Below, one piece after another: positions 12,471 to 25,984 of a DNA stretch of 64,000 bases. A program made the translations under genes and the position numbers. Under the pieces are notes generated by a model. It did not search any database and was not told the origin of the DNA. It was given only the letters and a program-made list of their open reading frames with translations. How positions within the stretch are numbered: position 1 is the first letter of the stretch; every line of letters begins with the position of its first letter. This stretch comes from Dastarcus helophoroides (taxonomy: Eukaryota > Arthropoda > Insecta > Coleoptera > Bothrideridae): contig CM053331.1 of assembly GCA_028583605.1 (NCBI GenBank), forward strand, positions 38,814,783 through 38,878,782. Reading direction: 5' to 3'.

Positions 12471-13985
12471 TAATTGTTACAGAATAAGTTATAATTTTAT
12501 CCAAGAACAAGATAAAATTTCAATCCGTTTAAGCTCAAAACGACTTGAAATTTAAACCCAAAGCGACTTGAAATTTGGACCCAAAATCATTTAAGATTTT
12601 AACTTGAAGTAAGCTTATATTTCATCTCTAAATAAGAGGCAATTTCAACTGGAAGCTAGTTGAAGTTTTAACCTGGAACGAGTTAAAATTTTGACCTGGA
12701 ACGAGTTGAAATTTTGACCTGGAACAAGTTGAAGTTCTAAGTCAGAACAAGTTGAAATTTCAAATCGAAATGAGTTACCCTTTTTACTAGTACTAGTTGA
12801 AGCTTTGACCTGGAACAAGTTGAAGTTATAAGTCAGAACAAGTTAAAGTTTTAAATCAGAACAAGTTAAAGTTTTAAATCAGAACAAGTTGACGGTAGAA
12901 GTTAAAAACAGGTTGAAATTTCAAATAGACATGGTTTAGAATTTCTATTAGCACTAGTTGAAGTTTTGACCTGGAACAAGTTGAAGTTTTAAGTCAGAAC
13001 AAGTTCAAATTCCAAATAAAAATGAGCTTGACTTTCTACTAGCTCCAGTAGAAGCTTTGACCTGGAACAAGTTGAAGTTTTAAGCCAGAACAAGTTGAAA
13101 TTCCAAATAAAAATGAGCTAGACTTTCTACTAGCTCTAGTTGAAGTTTTGATCTGGAACAAGTTAAAGTTTTAAGTCAGAACAAGTTGAAATTCCAAATA
13201 GAATTGGGTTAGAATTTTGATTAGCTGTAGATGAAGTTTTGTCCTGGAACAAGTTAAAGTTTTATGGCAGAACACGTTTAAAAATCAAATAGAAATGAGT
13301 TAGAGTTTCCACTAGCTCTAGTTGAAGTGTTGACGTGAAACAAGGTAAAGTTTTAAGTCAGAACAAGTTGAAATTCCAAATCAAAATGAGTTAGACTTTC
13401 TACTGGTACTAGTTGAAGCTTTGACCTGAAACAAGTTAAAGTTTTAACTCAGAACAAGTTTAAATTTCAAATAGAAATGAGTTAAACATTCCACTAGCTC
13501 TATCTGAAGTTTTGACCTGAAACAAGTTGAAGTTTTAAGTTAGCACAAGTTCAAATTTCAAATTGAAATGAATTAGACTTTCAACTGGCACTAATTGAAG
13601 CTTTGACCTGAAAAAAGTTAAAGTTTTAAGTCAGAACATGTTGAAATCTAAATCGAAATAAGTTACAATTTCTACTGGCATTAGTTGAAACTTTGACCTG
13701 GAACAAGTTCAAGTTTTAAGTCAGAACAAGTTGGAATTCCAACTAGAAATAGGTTAGAATTTAGACTAATTCTACTTGAAGTTTTGACCTGGAACAAGTT
13801 GAAGTTTAAAGTTAAAACAAGTTGAAATTTGGAATAGAAATAAGTTAGAGTTTCCACTAGCTCTAGTTAAAGTTTTGATCTGAAATAAGTTGAAGTTTTA
13901 AGCCAAAATTGGTTGAAATTCCAAACCGACATAAGTTAGTGTTTTCACTAGCATTAAGTTGAAATTTCAATCCACAAATGGTTCA
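12471..13985 (+). repeat. 91-bp tandem repeat (four 23-bp monomers)
   Basis: After a diverged lead-in (12,471-12,790) a unit containing TTTGACCTGGAACAAGTT repeats with strikingly regular spacing. The landmark falls at about 12956, 13047, 13138, 13229, 13320, 13411, 13502, 13593, 13683, 13774 and 13865, that is every 91 (once 90) bp. Sequence divergence between copies is moderate, but length is almost invariant. 91 bp is close to four 23-bp satellite A monomers. Confidence 0.92.
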
Positions 13986-16900
13986 AATTTCAATTCGAAA
14001 TAACTTCAACTTAAAAAGAGTTAGAATTTCAATTTTTAACTTGAAATAAGTTCAACTTGAAGCAAGTTGAAATAATATCCTAGGTGACTTCAAATTTCAA
14101 CTTGAAGGAAGTTGTTTCTACTTGAGCTTAAATTTCATCTTGAAATAAATTGAAAAGTCATCTGGCGATATAATTTTAATTTGAAACAATCCGAAGCTAT
14201 GACATTTTAACTCAAAACAAGTTGAAATTTCAATTGTTCCCAATTGAAATTTCAACTTGTTTTGAGTTGAAATTCCATAGCTTCGAATTGTTGAAATTTC
14301 AACTTAAAGCTTCTTATTATTTCAAGTCAAAACTAGTGAAACTTAGTACCTAAAACAAGTTGAAATTTTAACTCCAAATATTTGAATTTTCAACTCGAAA
14401 GGAATTCATATTTCAGCTTGAGACAAATTGAAATTTCAAGTGGAAATACTTTAAAATTTCAAGTGAAAATACATTAAACTGATAATATATTGAAAATCGA
14501 ACTGGAAATACTTTGAAACAATCCAAAGCTATGGAATTTCAATTCAAAACAAGTTGAAACTTCAATTGGAAACAAGTTGAAATTTCAATTGGAAACAAGT
14601 TGAAATTTCAACTTGAAACTTTTTGTTTTTTAAAATCGAAACCAATTAAACTCACTACTTGAGATAAGTTGAATTTTTAACTCAAAAGGAATTTATATTT
14701 CAGCTTGAGATGAATTGAAATTTCAAGTAGAAATACATTGAAATGTTAAGTGGAAATACATTAAAATTTTAACTGAAAATACGATGAAATATCAACTGGA
14801 AATACATTGAAATTTCAGCTGAAAATACATTGAAATATCAACTGGAAATATATTAAAAATCGAACTGGAAATACTTTGAAACAATCCGAAGCTATGGAAT
14901 TTCAATTCAAAACAAGTTAAAACTTCAATTGGAAACAAGTTGACATTTCAACTTGAAACTTTTTATTATTTTAAATCGAAATTAATTAAACTTACTACTT
15001 GAGATAAGTTGAAATTTCAACTCGAAATATATGAATTTTTAACTCAAAAGGAATTTATATTTCAGCTTGAGATGAATTGAAATTTCAAGTAGAAATACAT
15101 TGAAATTTTAAGTGGAAATACATTAAAATTTCAACTGGAAATACAATGAAATATCAACTGCAAATACATTGAAATTTCAACTAAAAATACGTTGAAATAT
15201 CAACTGGAAATATATTGAAAATTGAACTGGAAGCACTTTAAAACAATCCGAAGCTATGGAATTTTAACTCAAAACAAGTTGAAATATTAATTGGAAACAA
15301 GTTGAAGTTTCAACTTGAAACTTTTTATTATTTCAAATCGAAACTAATTAAACTTACTACTTGAAATAAGTTGAAATTTCAACTCGAAATATGTGAATTT
15401 TTGACTTCAAAGGAGTTTATATTTCAGCTTGAGATTAGTTGAAATTTCAAGTAGAAATACATTGAAATGTCAAGTGGAAATACATTAAAATTTCAACTGA
15501 AAATACGATGAAATATCAACTGGAAATACATTGAAATTTCAGCTGAAAATACATTGAAATATCAACTGGAAATATATTAAAAATCGAACTGGAAATACTT
15601 TGAAACAATCCGAAGCTATGGAATTTCAATTCAAAACAAGTTGAAACTTCAATTGGAAACAAGTTGAAATTTCAACTTGAAACTTTTTATTATTTTAAAT
15701 CGAAACTAATTAAACTTACTACTTGAGATAAGTTGAAATTTCAACTCGAAATATATGAATTTTTAACTCAAAAGGAATTTATATTTCAGCTTGAGATGAA
15801 TTGAAATTTCAAGTAGAAATACATTGAAATGTTAAGTGGAAATACATTAAAATTTCGACTGAAAATACGATGAAATATCAACTGGAAATACATTGAAATT
15901 TCAGCTGAAAATACATTGAAATATCAACTGGAAATATATTAAAAATCGAACTGGAAATACTTTGAAACAATCCGAAGCTATGGAATTTCAATTCAAAACA
16001 AGTTGAAACTTCAATTGGAAACAAGTTGAAATTTCAACTTGAAACTTTTTATTATTTCAAATCGAAACTAATTAAACTTACTACTTGAGATAAGTTGAAA
16101 TTTGAACTCCAAATATATGAATTTTTAACTCAAAAGGAATTTATGTTTCAGTTTAAGATGAATTGAAATTTCAAGTAGAAATACATTGAAATGTTAAGTG
16201 GAAATACATTAAAATTTTAACTGAAAATACGATGAAATATCAACTGGAAATACATTGAAATTTCAGCTGAAAATACATTGAAATATCAACTGGAAATATA
16301 TTGAAAATCGAACTGGAAATACTTTGAAACAATCCGAAGCTATGGAATTTCAATTCAAAACAAGTTGAAACTTCAATTGGAAACAAGTTGAAATTTCAAC
16401 TTGAAACTTTTTATTGTTTTAAATCGAAACTAATTAAACTTACTACTTGAAATAAGTTGAAATTTCAACTCGAAATATATTAATTTTTAACTCAAAAGGA
16501 ATTTATATTTCAGCTTGAGATGAATTGAAATTTCAAGTAGAAATACATTGAAATGTTAAGTGGAAATACATTAAAATTTCAACTGGAAATACAATGAAAT
16601 ATCAACTGCAAATACATTGAAATTTCAACTAAAAATACGTTGAAATATCAACTGGAAATATATTGAAAATTGAACTGGAAGCACTTTGAAACAATCCGAA
16701 GCTATGGAATTTCAATTCAAAACAAGTTGAAACTTCAATTGGAAACAAGTTGAAATTTCAACTTGAAACTTTTTATTATTTCAAATCGAAACTAATTAAA
16801 CTTACTACTTAAAATAAGTTAAAATTTCAACTCGAAATATGTGAATTTTTGACTTGAAAGGAGTTTATATTTCAGCTTGAGATTAATTGAAGTTTCAAGT

Positions 16901-17420
16901 AAAAATACATTGAAATTTTAAGTGGAAATAATTAAAATTTCAACTGAAAATACGATGAAATATCAACTGGAAATACATTGAAATTTCAGCTGAAAATACA
17001 TTGAAATATCAACTGGAAATATATTGAAAATCGAACTGGAAATACTTTGAAACAATATGGAATTTCAATTCAAAACAAGTTGAAACTTCAATTGGAAACA
17101 AGTTGAAATTTCAACTTGAAACTTTTTATTATTTCAAATTGAAACTAATTAAACTTACTACTTGAGATAAGTTGAAATTTGAACTCGAAATATATGAATT
17201 TTTAACTCAAAAGGAATTTATATTTCAGCTTAAGATGAATTGAAATTTCAAGTAGAAATAAATTGAAATGTTAAGTGGAAATACATTACAATTTCAACTG
17301 AAAATACGATGAAATATCAACTGGAAATAGATTGAAATTTCAGCTGAAAATGCATTGAAATATCAGTTGGAAATACACTGAAATTTCAACCGGAAATACC
17401 TTGAAATTTCAACCTACTCT
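13986..17420 (+). repeat. 362-bp higher-order satellite array
   Basis: The landmark ACAATCCGAAGCTATGG occurs at 14518 (variant), 14881, 15243, 15605, 15967, 16329 and 16690, and a shortened form lies at 17052. Spacings are 363, 362, 362, 362, 362, 361 and 362 bp. Each unit contains about 16 diverged 23-bp monomers such as TTGAAATTTCAAGTAGAAA. Whole units are highly similar to each other. The array ends at about 17,420 in unique DNA. Confidence 0.94.
14193..14284. repeat. Fold-back: 44-bp arms, 4-nt loop
   Basis: Positions 14193-14236 are the inverted complement of 14241-14284 with only a few mismatches, separated by TTCC. Both arms include the GAAGCTATG landmark of the neighbouring 362-bp units. 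It is thus a head-to-head junction of the same satellite at the start of the 362-bp array. Confidence 0.88.
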
Positions 17421-18230
17421 GCATCAAAGGTAATGTCAAAAACCGAAAAGGCTACAAATTGCAAAACAGATAAAGGCAACCCTATTTAGTTGCCCTACAA
17501 CTTTTTGAATTTGTTCCACAAAATATTTCTACTTTATTCCAACTATACTTAACAAAAATCTGGGAGCAGTTGGGGTAAACTGCAAAAATGTTTTTTTTTA
17601 AATAAAAATTAGTGACTACTAAAGAAAAAATTGTTTTCTGCCTCAGATGCCATCAAACGTGAAGTTTGCGCCACTTGAGGGTTAATTGTAACAAACCTCT
17701 AATGCACCAGGCTGTCAGGGTAACCCTAAATCTCCGAAACTGTTTCCCTCGGTCGTCTACCGTAATGAAACTGCTGTGTGTGCATTTTCATTCCATTATT
17801 TGTTCTCCGTTGGGAGCTGGAAGCCGAACAACTCCCGTAACGTAAAGAAAACATTAGATGCAATTACGCTTAGCGAGATGCCTTCTTTGCAGATACCTCG
17901 TTATTATTTATACATTCAATATTAGCCATATATCGTAGCGGCGGGATCCGCCTCTGTAATTTGCTAACTCGACTATTTGCGATTACACTAACCTATGAAC
18001 AATTAACTTTTCCAGACCTCGTACGTTCTATTAATGTCATAATAATTTCTGTTCCCAACATAAGGATGAAATTGCGCTGATAATATCCACAGAATGGAGC
18101 CAAAATCGAATTGCCATCCGATTATGCAGATCGAGATCACACAGATGTTAAGCTGCTTTGACGTCATCAATTGGGAGGACTAAAATTTTGAAAATAAATT
18201 AAACTTCATGATTTTGACAATTTTATGAAG
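17421..18230. other. Unique island 2
   Basis: About 0.8 kb of non-repetitive DNA, with a more GC-balanced patch at roughly 17.64-17.96 kb (several CpG). No open frame with splice support and no RNA gene is visible. It could be intronic DNA with regulatory elements. Confidence 0.5.
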
Positions 18231-21200
18231 GAAGTTAATATTTAAACTCAAAATAAGCTAAATCAGATAACAGTTTACGTCAAAACGAATAAAAATTATA
18301 ACACGAAGTTGACTCAAAGTCAAGAATTAAATCTTAAACAGTTTTAAATAGTTGAAATTTCAAATTTAAATTACTTTAATATTTAACTTAAAACACGTCA
18401 AGTAGTTAACACGAAATAAGTTAAAATTGAACACGAACCAAGGTAAAATCACATTCTAAAACAAAAACCAAATTAGTCAAAATTACCGTCCCAAACAAGA
18501 TGAAATTTGAACCCAAAATGTGTAAAACTATCACATCTTGATACAAATTGAAATTGCAAGTCGAAACATGTCAAAATTTTTACCAGAATTAATTGAGATT
18601 TCCATCTGAAACGAGTTAAAACTACAACTTGGAATATTTTTAAAATTTTATCTGGAATGTGTTAACTTTAAACATTTGAAATTTCAACTCCACAAAATTT
18701 ATAATTTCAACTCGACAAAATTTATAATTTCAACTCGAAAATTTCAACACAAAACTATTCAAAACTTCAATGCAAAACCCACTGAAATTTCAACTCAAAA
18801 CTTGAAAAAGAGTTATGGAAAACAAAGTAAAATTGCAGTTCAAAACACGTTACAATTTCCATTCGAAATGTTATGAGATTTTAATCTTAAACGAATTAAA
18901 ACTTCAACTCGAAACACGTTCAAATTTGAACTGGAAACAGTTGAAATTTCAGCTTGAAATAACTTGAAATTTCAACTTAAAATAACTTGAAATGTCAGCT
19001 TGAAATAACTTGGATTTTCAACTTGAAATAACTTGTAATTTCAACTTGAAATAACTTGAAATGTCAGCTTGAAATAACTTGGATTTTCAACTTGAAATAA
19101 CTTGGAATTTTAAGTTCAAATAACTTCAAATTTCAACTTGAAATATCTTGAAATTTTAACTTGAAATAACTTCAAATGTCAGCTTGAAATAACTTGGATT
19201 TTCAACTTGAAATAACTTGGAATTTCAACTTGAAATAACTTGAAATGTCAGCTTGAAATAACTTGGATTTTCAACTTGAAATAACTTGGAATTTCAAGTT
19301 CAAATAACTTCAAATTTCAACTTGAAATATCTTGAAATTTTAACTTGAAAAACAAAGTGAAATTGCAGCTCGAAATATGTCAGAATTGGTATTTGAAATG
19401 AGCTGAGATTTTAATCTTAAACGAGTTAAAACTTCAATTCGAAGCACATTTAAATTTTAACTCGAAAAAGTTGAAATTTTAACTTAAAATAACCTGAAAT
19501 TTCAACTTAACAAAATTTAGCATTTTAGCATGAAATCCTTAAAATTTCAACCCAAGAAAAATGAAAATTTGAAGTTGAAAGCTTCAACTTGAAATTACTT
19601 GAAATTTCAACTCGAAGAAATTTAATATTTTAATATGAAATGGCTAAAATTTCAATCCAAAGAAAATAAAAATTTGAACAAAAAAATTTTAATACAAAAC
19701 CAGTGGAAAATTTAATCCAAAACACGTTGAAATTTCAAGTCAAATCTTGAAAAAGAGTTACGGAAAATAAAGTGAAATTGCAGTTCGAAACACGTTAGAT
19801 TATTTATTGGAAATAAGCTGAGGTTTTAATTTCAAACGAGTTAAAAATTCAACTTGAAGCACGAAAATTTGAACTCGAAAATTTCAACTAGAAACTACTT
19901 GAAATTTCAATTTGATAAAATAAAGAATTTTAACGTAAAATCCTTCAAATTTTAGCCCAAGAAAAATGAAAATTTAAACCGGAAAGTTTCAATACAAAAC
20001 TAGTGAAAATTTCAATCCCAAACACGTTGAAATTTGAACGTAAAACTTGAAAAGGACAAGGTGAAATTGCAGTTCGAAACACGTTAGAATTTCTATTCGA
20101 AGTGAGCTGATATTTTAATCTCAAACGAGTTAAAATTTTCGCTCGAAGCACGTTTAAGTTTTTACTCGAAACAGTTGAAATTTCAAGTAAAAATAATAAC
20201 TTGAAATTTCAAGTAGAAATAACTTAAAAATTCAAGTTGAAATAACTTGAAATTTCAAGTTGAAATAGCTTGAAATTCAAATTTGACAACATTTAAAATA
20301 TTAACATGAAATCGTTAAATTTTTAATCCAGGAAAAATGAAAATTTTAACTCCAAAATTTCAACTTGAAATAACTAGAAATTTTAACTTGACAAAACTAA
20401 AAATTTTAATATGAAATCCTTAAAATTTCAACCCAATAAAAATGAAAATGTGAACTCGAAAATTTCAACACAAAACTAGTGAAAATTTCAATCCCAAATA
20501 CATTAATTTTTCAACTTAAAACTTGGACAAGACTTACGAAAAACTAAGTGAAATTGCAGTTAGAAACACGTTAGAATTTCCATTCGAAATAAGTTGAGAT
20601 TTTAATCTGAAACGAGTTAAAATTTTAAATAATCATAATAATTTAAATATCAAGTTGAAATAACTTGAAATTTCAAGTGGAAATAACTTTAATAAATTTA
20701 AACTCGAAAATTTCAACACAAAACTAGTGAAAATTTCAATCCCAAACACGTTGAAATTTCAACTTAAAACTTGAAAAAGTCTTACAAAAAAGAAGATGAA
20801 ATTGCACTTCGAAATACGTTAGAATTTCTATTCGAAGTGAGCTGAGATTTGAATCTCAAACGAGTTAAAATTTCAACTCGAAGCACGTTTAAGTTTTAAC
20901 CCGAAACAGTTGAAATATCAAGTTGAAATAACTTGAAATTTCAACGTGACAAAATTAAAAATTTTTAACATGAATCATTAAATGTTCAACTCAAGAAAAA
21001 TGAAAATTTGAACTCGAAAATTTCAACTTGAAATAACTTGAAATTTCAATTTAAAAAAATTAATATTTTAACATCAAATCGATAAATATTCAGCCCAAGG
21101 AAAATGAAAATTAGAACTCGAAAATTTCAATACAAAACCAGTCGAATATTCAATCCAAAACACGTTTAAATTTCAAGTCAAAACTTGAAAACGAGTTACG

Positions 21201-23515
21201 AAAAACAAAGTGAAATTGCAGTTCGAAACACGTTAGAATTTCCATTGGAAATGAGCTGAGATTTTAATCTGAAACAAGTTAAAACTTCAACTGGAAGCAC
21301 GTTTAAATTTTAACCCGAAAAAGTTGAGATTTTAACTTGAAATAATGTGAAATTTCAACTTAAAACTTGAAAAAAACTTACGAAAAACAAGGTGAAATTG
21401 CAGTTCGAAACACGTTAAAATTTCCATTCGAGGTGAGCTGAGATTCTAATCTCAAACGAGTTAAAATTTCAACTCGAAGCACGTTTCAGTTTTAACCCGA
21501 AACAGTTGAAATTTGAGATTGAACTAACTTGAAATTTCAAGTGGAAATAACTTGAAATTTTAAGTTGAAATAGCTTGAAATTTAAACTTAAGAACATTTA
21601 AAATTTTAACATAAAATCGCTAAATTTTCAACCAAGGAAAATGAATATTTGAACTCGAAAATTTCAAGTTGACATAACTTGAAATTTTAACTTGACAAAG
21701 TTAAAAATTTTTAAATGAAATCCTCCAAAGTTCAGCCCAATCAAAATGAAAATTTGAACTCGAAAATTTCAACACAAAACTATTGAAAATTTTAATCCAA
21801 AATACGTTAAAATTTCAACTTAAAACTTGGAAAAGACTTACGAAAAACAAAGTGAAATTGCAGTTCGAAACACGTTCCATTTGAAACGAGTTGCGATTTT
21901 AATCTAAAACGAGTTAAAATTTCAACTCAAAGCACGTTTAGGTTTTAACCCAAAGCAGTTGAAATATCAAGTCGAAATAACTTGAAATTTCAAGTGGAAA
22001 TAACTTGAAATTTCAAGTTGAAATAGCCTGAACTTTCAACGTGACAAAATTAAAAATTTTAACATAAATCGTTAAATGTTCAACCCAAGAAAAATAAAAA
22101 TTTGAACTTGAAAATTTCAACTTGAAATAACTTGAAATTTCAACTTTACAAATTTAAAAATTTTAACATGAAATACTCCAAAGTTCAGCCGAAGCAAAAT
22201 AAAAATTTAAACTCGAAAATTTCAACACAAAACTAGTGAAAATTTCAATCCCAAACACGTTGAAATTTCAACTTAAAACTTGAAAAAGTCTTACAAAAAA
22301 GAAGATAAAATTGCACTTCGAAATACGTTAGAATTTCCATTCGAAATGAGCTGAGATTTTAATCTGAAAGCGAAGCACGTTTACATTTTAACCCGAAGCA
22401 GTTGAGATTTTAACTTGAAATAACTGAAAATTTCAACTTGACAAAATCTAAAATTTTAACATGAAATCGCTAAATTTTCAGCCCAAGCAAAATGAAAATA
22501 TAAACTCAAAAATATCAATACAAAACTGGTAAACATTTCAATCGCAAACACGTTGAAATTTCAAGTCAAAACTTGAAAACAAGTTACGAAAAACATAGTG
22601 ATATTGCAGTTCGAAACACGCTAGAATTTCCATTCGAAATGAGCTGAGATTTTTATCTGGGACTAGTTAAAATTTCAACTGGAAGCACGTTTAAGTTTAA
22701 CCCGAAACAGTTGAAATTTCAACTAGAAATAATTTGAAATTTCAAGTTGAAATAACTTAAAATTCTAACTTGACAAAATTTAAAATTTTAACACGAAATT
22801 GCTGAATTTTCAACACAAGGAAAATGAAAATTTAAACTCGAATATTTTAGCTTGAAATAACTTGAAATGTCAACTTGACAAAATTCAAAATTTTAATATG
22901 AAATACTTTAAATTTCAGCTCAAGCAAAATGAAAATTCAAATTCGAAAATTTCGACACAAAACTAGTGAAAATTTTAATCCCAAACACGTTGACATTTTA
23001 ACTTAAAACTTGAAATAGACTTACGAAAAACATGGTGAAATGGCAGTTCGAAACACGTTAGAATTTCCATTCAAAGTGAGCTGAGATTTTAATCTCAAAC
23101 GAGTTAAAATTTCAACTCGAAACACGTTTCAGTTTTAACCCGCAACAGTGGAAATTTGAAGTTGAACTAACTTGAAAATTCAAGTGGAAATAACTTGAAA
23201 TTTCAAGTGGAAATAACTTGAAATTTTAAGTTGAAATAGCTTGAAATTTAAACTTAAGAACATTTAAAATTTTAACATGAAATTGTTAAATTTTCAATCC
23301 AAGGAAAATGAAAATAAGAACTCGAAAATTTCAACTTGAAATAACTTGAAATTTCAACTTGACAAAGTTAAAAAATGTTGACATGAAATCCTTCAAAGTT
23401 CAGCCTAACCAAAATGAAAATTTGAACTCGAAAATTTCAACACAAAACTAGTGAAAATTTCGATCCCAAATAGGTTGAAATTTCAACTTAAAATTAAAAA
23501 AAGATTTACAAAAAA
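18231..23515 (+). repeat. Satellite A block 3, forward part
   Basis: Diverged 23-bp monomers organised in units of mixed length (about 180-490 bp). Each is marked by GTGAAATTGCAGTTCGAAAC, which recurs near 19773, 20063, 20550, 20798, 21212, 21393 and 21853. Other fixed blocks include CTTACGAAAAACAAAG, CAAGGAAAATGAAAATTTGA and GAGCTGAGATTTTAATCT. The first ~700 bp are the most diverged. The orientation ends at a fold-back at about 23,515. Confidence 0.92.
18925..19345 (+). repeat. Low-divergence monomer run within block 3
   Basis: A run of short units alternating AACTTGAAATTTCAACTTGAA with AACTTGGATTTTCAACTTGAA and AACTTGAAATGTCAGCTTGAA. Spacing is that of the basic 23-bp monomer, with a repeat of about 140 bp on top (the GGATTTTCAAC variant recurs). 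Copies are cleaner than in the surrounding array. Confidence 0.8.
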
Positions 23516-24340
23516 CAAAATGTTCACTTTGTTTTCCGTAAGTCTTTTTCAAGTTTTGAGTTGAAATTGCAACGTGTTTTGCATTGAATTTTCGACTGGT
23601 TTTGTATTGAACTTTTTGAGTTGAAATTTTTATTTTCCTTGGATTGAAAATTTAACGATTTCATACTAAAATTTTACATTTTGTCAGGTTGAAATTTCAA
23701 GTTATTTAAAGTTATAATTTGAAGCTATTTCAAGATACAATTTCAACCACTTCGGGTTAAAACTTAAACGTGCTTCAAGTTAAAGTTTTAATTCATTTGA
23801 GATTAAAATTTCACCTCATTTCGAATGGATATTCTAGCGTGTTTCAAACTACAATTTCATTTTGTTTTCCGTAACTCTTTTTGAAGTTTTTAGTTGAAAT
23901 TTCAACGTGTTTTGAATTGAATTTTCGACTGGGTTTGTATTGAAATTTTCAAGTTCAAATTTTGATTTTCCTTGGGCCGAAATTTTAGCGATTTCCTGTT
24001 AAAATATTAAATTTTTTTAATTTGAAACTTCATGTTATTTCAAGTTGAAATTTTCGAGTTCAAATTTTCATTTTTCTTGTGTTTAAATTTTAAGGATTTC
24101 ATGTTAAAATTTCAAATTTTGCAAAGTTCAAGTTTCAGGTTATTTCAAGTTGAAATTTCAGCTGTTTTGGGTTAAAATTTAAACGTGCTTCGAATTGAAG
24201 TTTTAACTTGTTTGAGATTAGAATCTCAGCTCATTTCGAATGCGAAGTCTGACAAATTTCGAGCTACAATTTCACTTTATTTTTCAAGTTAAAATTTTAA
24301 TTTTTTTTTTAATTTTAAATTTTAAGTTGAAAGTTCAACT

Positions 24341-25290
24341 GTTTTGGGTTTAAACTTAAACGTGCTTCCAATTAAAGTTTTAACTCGTTTGAGATTAAAA
24401 TCTCAGCTCATTTCAAATGGATATTCTAACGTGTTTTGAACTGCAATTTCACTTTGTTTTCAGTAACTCTCTTTCAAGTTTTGAGTTGAAATTTCAACGT
24501 GTTTTGGATTAAATTTTTGACTGATTTTGTATTGAAATTTTCGAGTTCAAATTTTCGTTTTCCTTGAGTTGAAATTTTAAGAATTTTATGTTGAAATTGT
24601 AAATTTTGTTAAGTTGACATTTTAGGTTAATTCCATCTGGAATTTCAACTGTTTCGGGTTAAAATTTAAACGTGTTTCGAATTGAAGTTTTAACTTGTTT
24701 GAGATTAAAATCTCAGCTGATTTTGAATGCAAATTCCGACATATTTCAAGTTGCAATTTCACTTTATTTTTCAAGTTGAAATTTCAAGTTATTTCAAGTT
24801 GAAATTTCAACTGTTTTGGGTTTAAACTTAAACGTGCTTCCAATTAAAGTTTTAACTCGTTTGAGATTAAAATCTCAGCTCATTTCAAATGGATATTCTA
24901 ACGTGTTTTGAACTGCAATTTCACTTTGTTTTCAGTAACTCTCTTTCAAGTTTTGAGTTGAAATTTCAACGTGTTTTGGATTAAATTTTTGACTGATTTT
25001 GTATTGAAATTTTCGAGTTCAAATTTTCGTTTTCCTTGAGTTGAAATTTTAAGAATTTTATGTTGAAATTGTAAATTTTGTTAAGTTGAAATTTTAGGTT
25101 AATTCCATCTGGAATTTCAACTGTTTCGGGTTAAAATTTAAACGTGTTTCGAATTGAAGTTTTAACTTGTTTGAGATTAAAATCTCAGCTCATTTTGAAT
25201 GCAAATTCCGAAATATTTCAAGTTGCAATTTCACTTTATTTTTCAAGTTATTTCAAGTTGAAATTTCACCTGTTTTGGGTTTAAACTTAA
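24341..25290 (-). repeat. Two near-identical ~470-bp units
   Basis: The segment beginning GTTTTGGGTTTAAACTTAAA at 24341 repeats from 24813 (472 bp) and partly again from 25272 (459 bp). The first two copies differ at only a few positions over about 450 bp, far less than monomers differ from each other. Confidence 0.85.
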
Positions 25291-25314
25291 ATGTGTTTCG
25301 AGTTGAAGTTTTAA

Positions 25315-25822
25315 CTCGTTTGAGATTAAAATCTCAGCTTATATCAAATGCCAATTCTGACATATTGCGAGCTGCAATTTTACTTTCTTTTTTAAGTTGA
25401 AATTTGCAGATATTTCTAGTTGAAATTTCAAGTTATTTTAAGTTGAAATTCCAAGTTATTTCGAGCTGAAATTTCAAGTTATTTCAAGTTGATATTTCAA
25501 GTTATTTCAAGTTGAAATATCAACTGCTTCGAGTTTAAACTTGAACGTGCTTTGAGTTGAAGTTTTAACTCGTTTGAGATTAAAATCTCAGCTTATATCA
25601 AATGCCAATTCTGACATATTGCGAGCTGCAATTTTACTTTCTTTTTTAAGTTGAAATTTGCAGATATTTCTAGTTGAAATTTCAAGTTATTTCAAGTTGA
25701 AATTCCAAGTTATTTCGAGCTGAAATTTCAAGTTATTTCAAGTTGATATTTCAAGTTATTTCAAGTTGAAATTTCAACTGCTTCGAGTTTAAACTTGAAC
25801 GTGCTTTGAGTTGAAGTTTTAA
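25315..25822 (-). repeat. 254-bp exact or near-exact tandem duplication
   Basis: Positions about 25315-25568 repeat at about 25569-25822 (for example AATTTGCAGATATTTC at 25401 and 25655). Only one or two differences are visible. It is a recent event within an old array. Confidence 0.85.
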
Positions 25823-25984
25823 CTCGTTTGAGATTAAAATCTCAGCTCATTGCCAATGGAAATTCTAGCGTGATTCGAACTGCAATTTCATTTTGTTTTC
25901 CGCAACTCTTTTTGAAATTTTGAATTGAAATTTCAACGTATTTTGGATTGAATTTTCGACTGGTTTTGTATTGAAATTTTCGAG

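Larger units (their letters stand above)
23516..25984 (-). repeat. Satellite A block 3, inverted part
   Basis: The same unit as the preceding block but reverse-complemented: landmarks read CTTTGTTTTCCGTAAGTC and AGATTAAAATCTCAGCTC instead of their complements. The left border is a hairpin: bases 23,505-23,525 (AAAAGATTTACAAAAAACAA) face CACTTTGTTTTCCGTAAGTC at about 23,526-23,545. The right border is at about 25,985, where orientation switches back within a few bases. Confidence 0.9.

Noticed and set aside
171..25400. Short frames inside satellite A (for example 171-380, 18676-18876, 25167-25400)
   Set aside because: The peptides merely repeat the 23-bp monomer; no coding signature.
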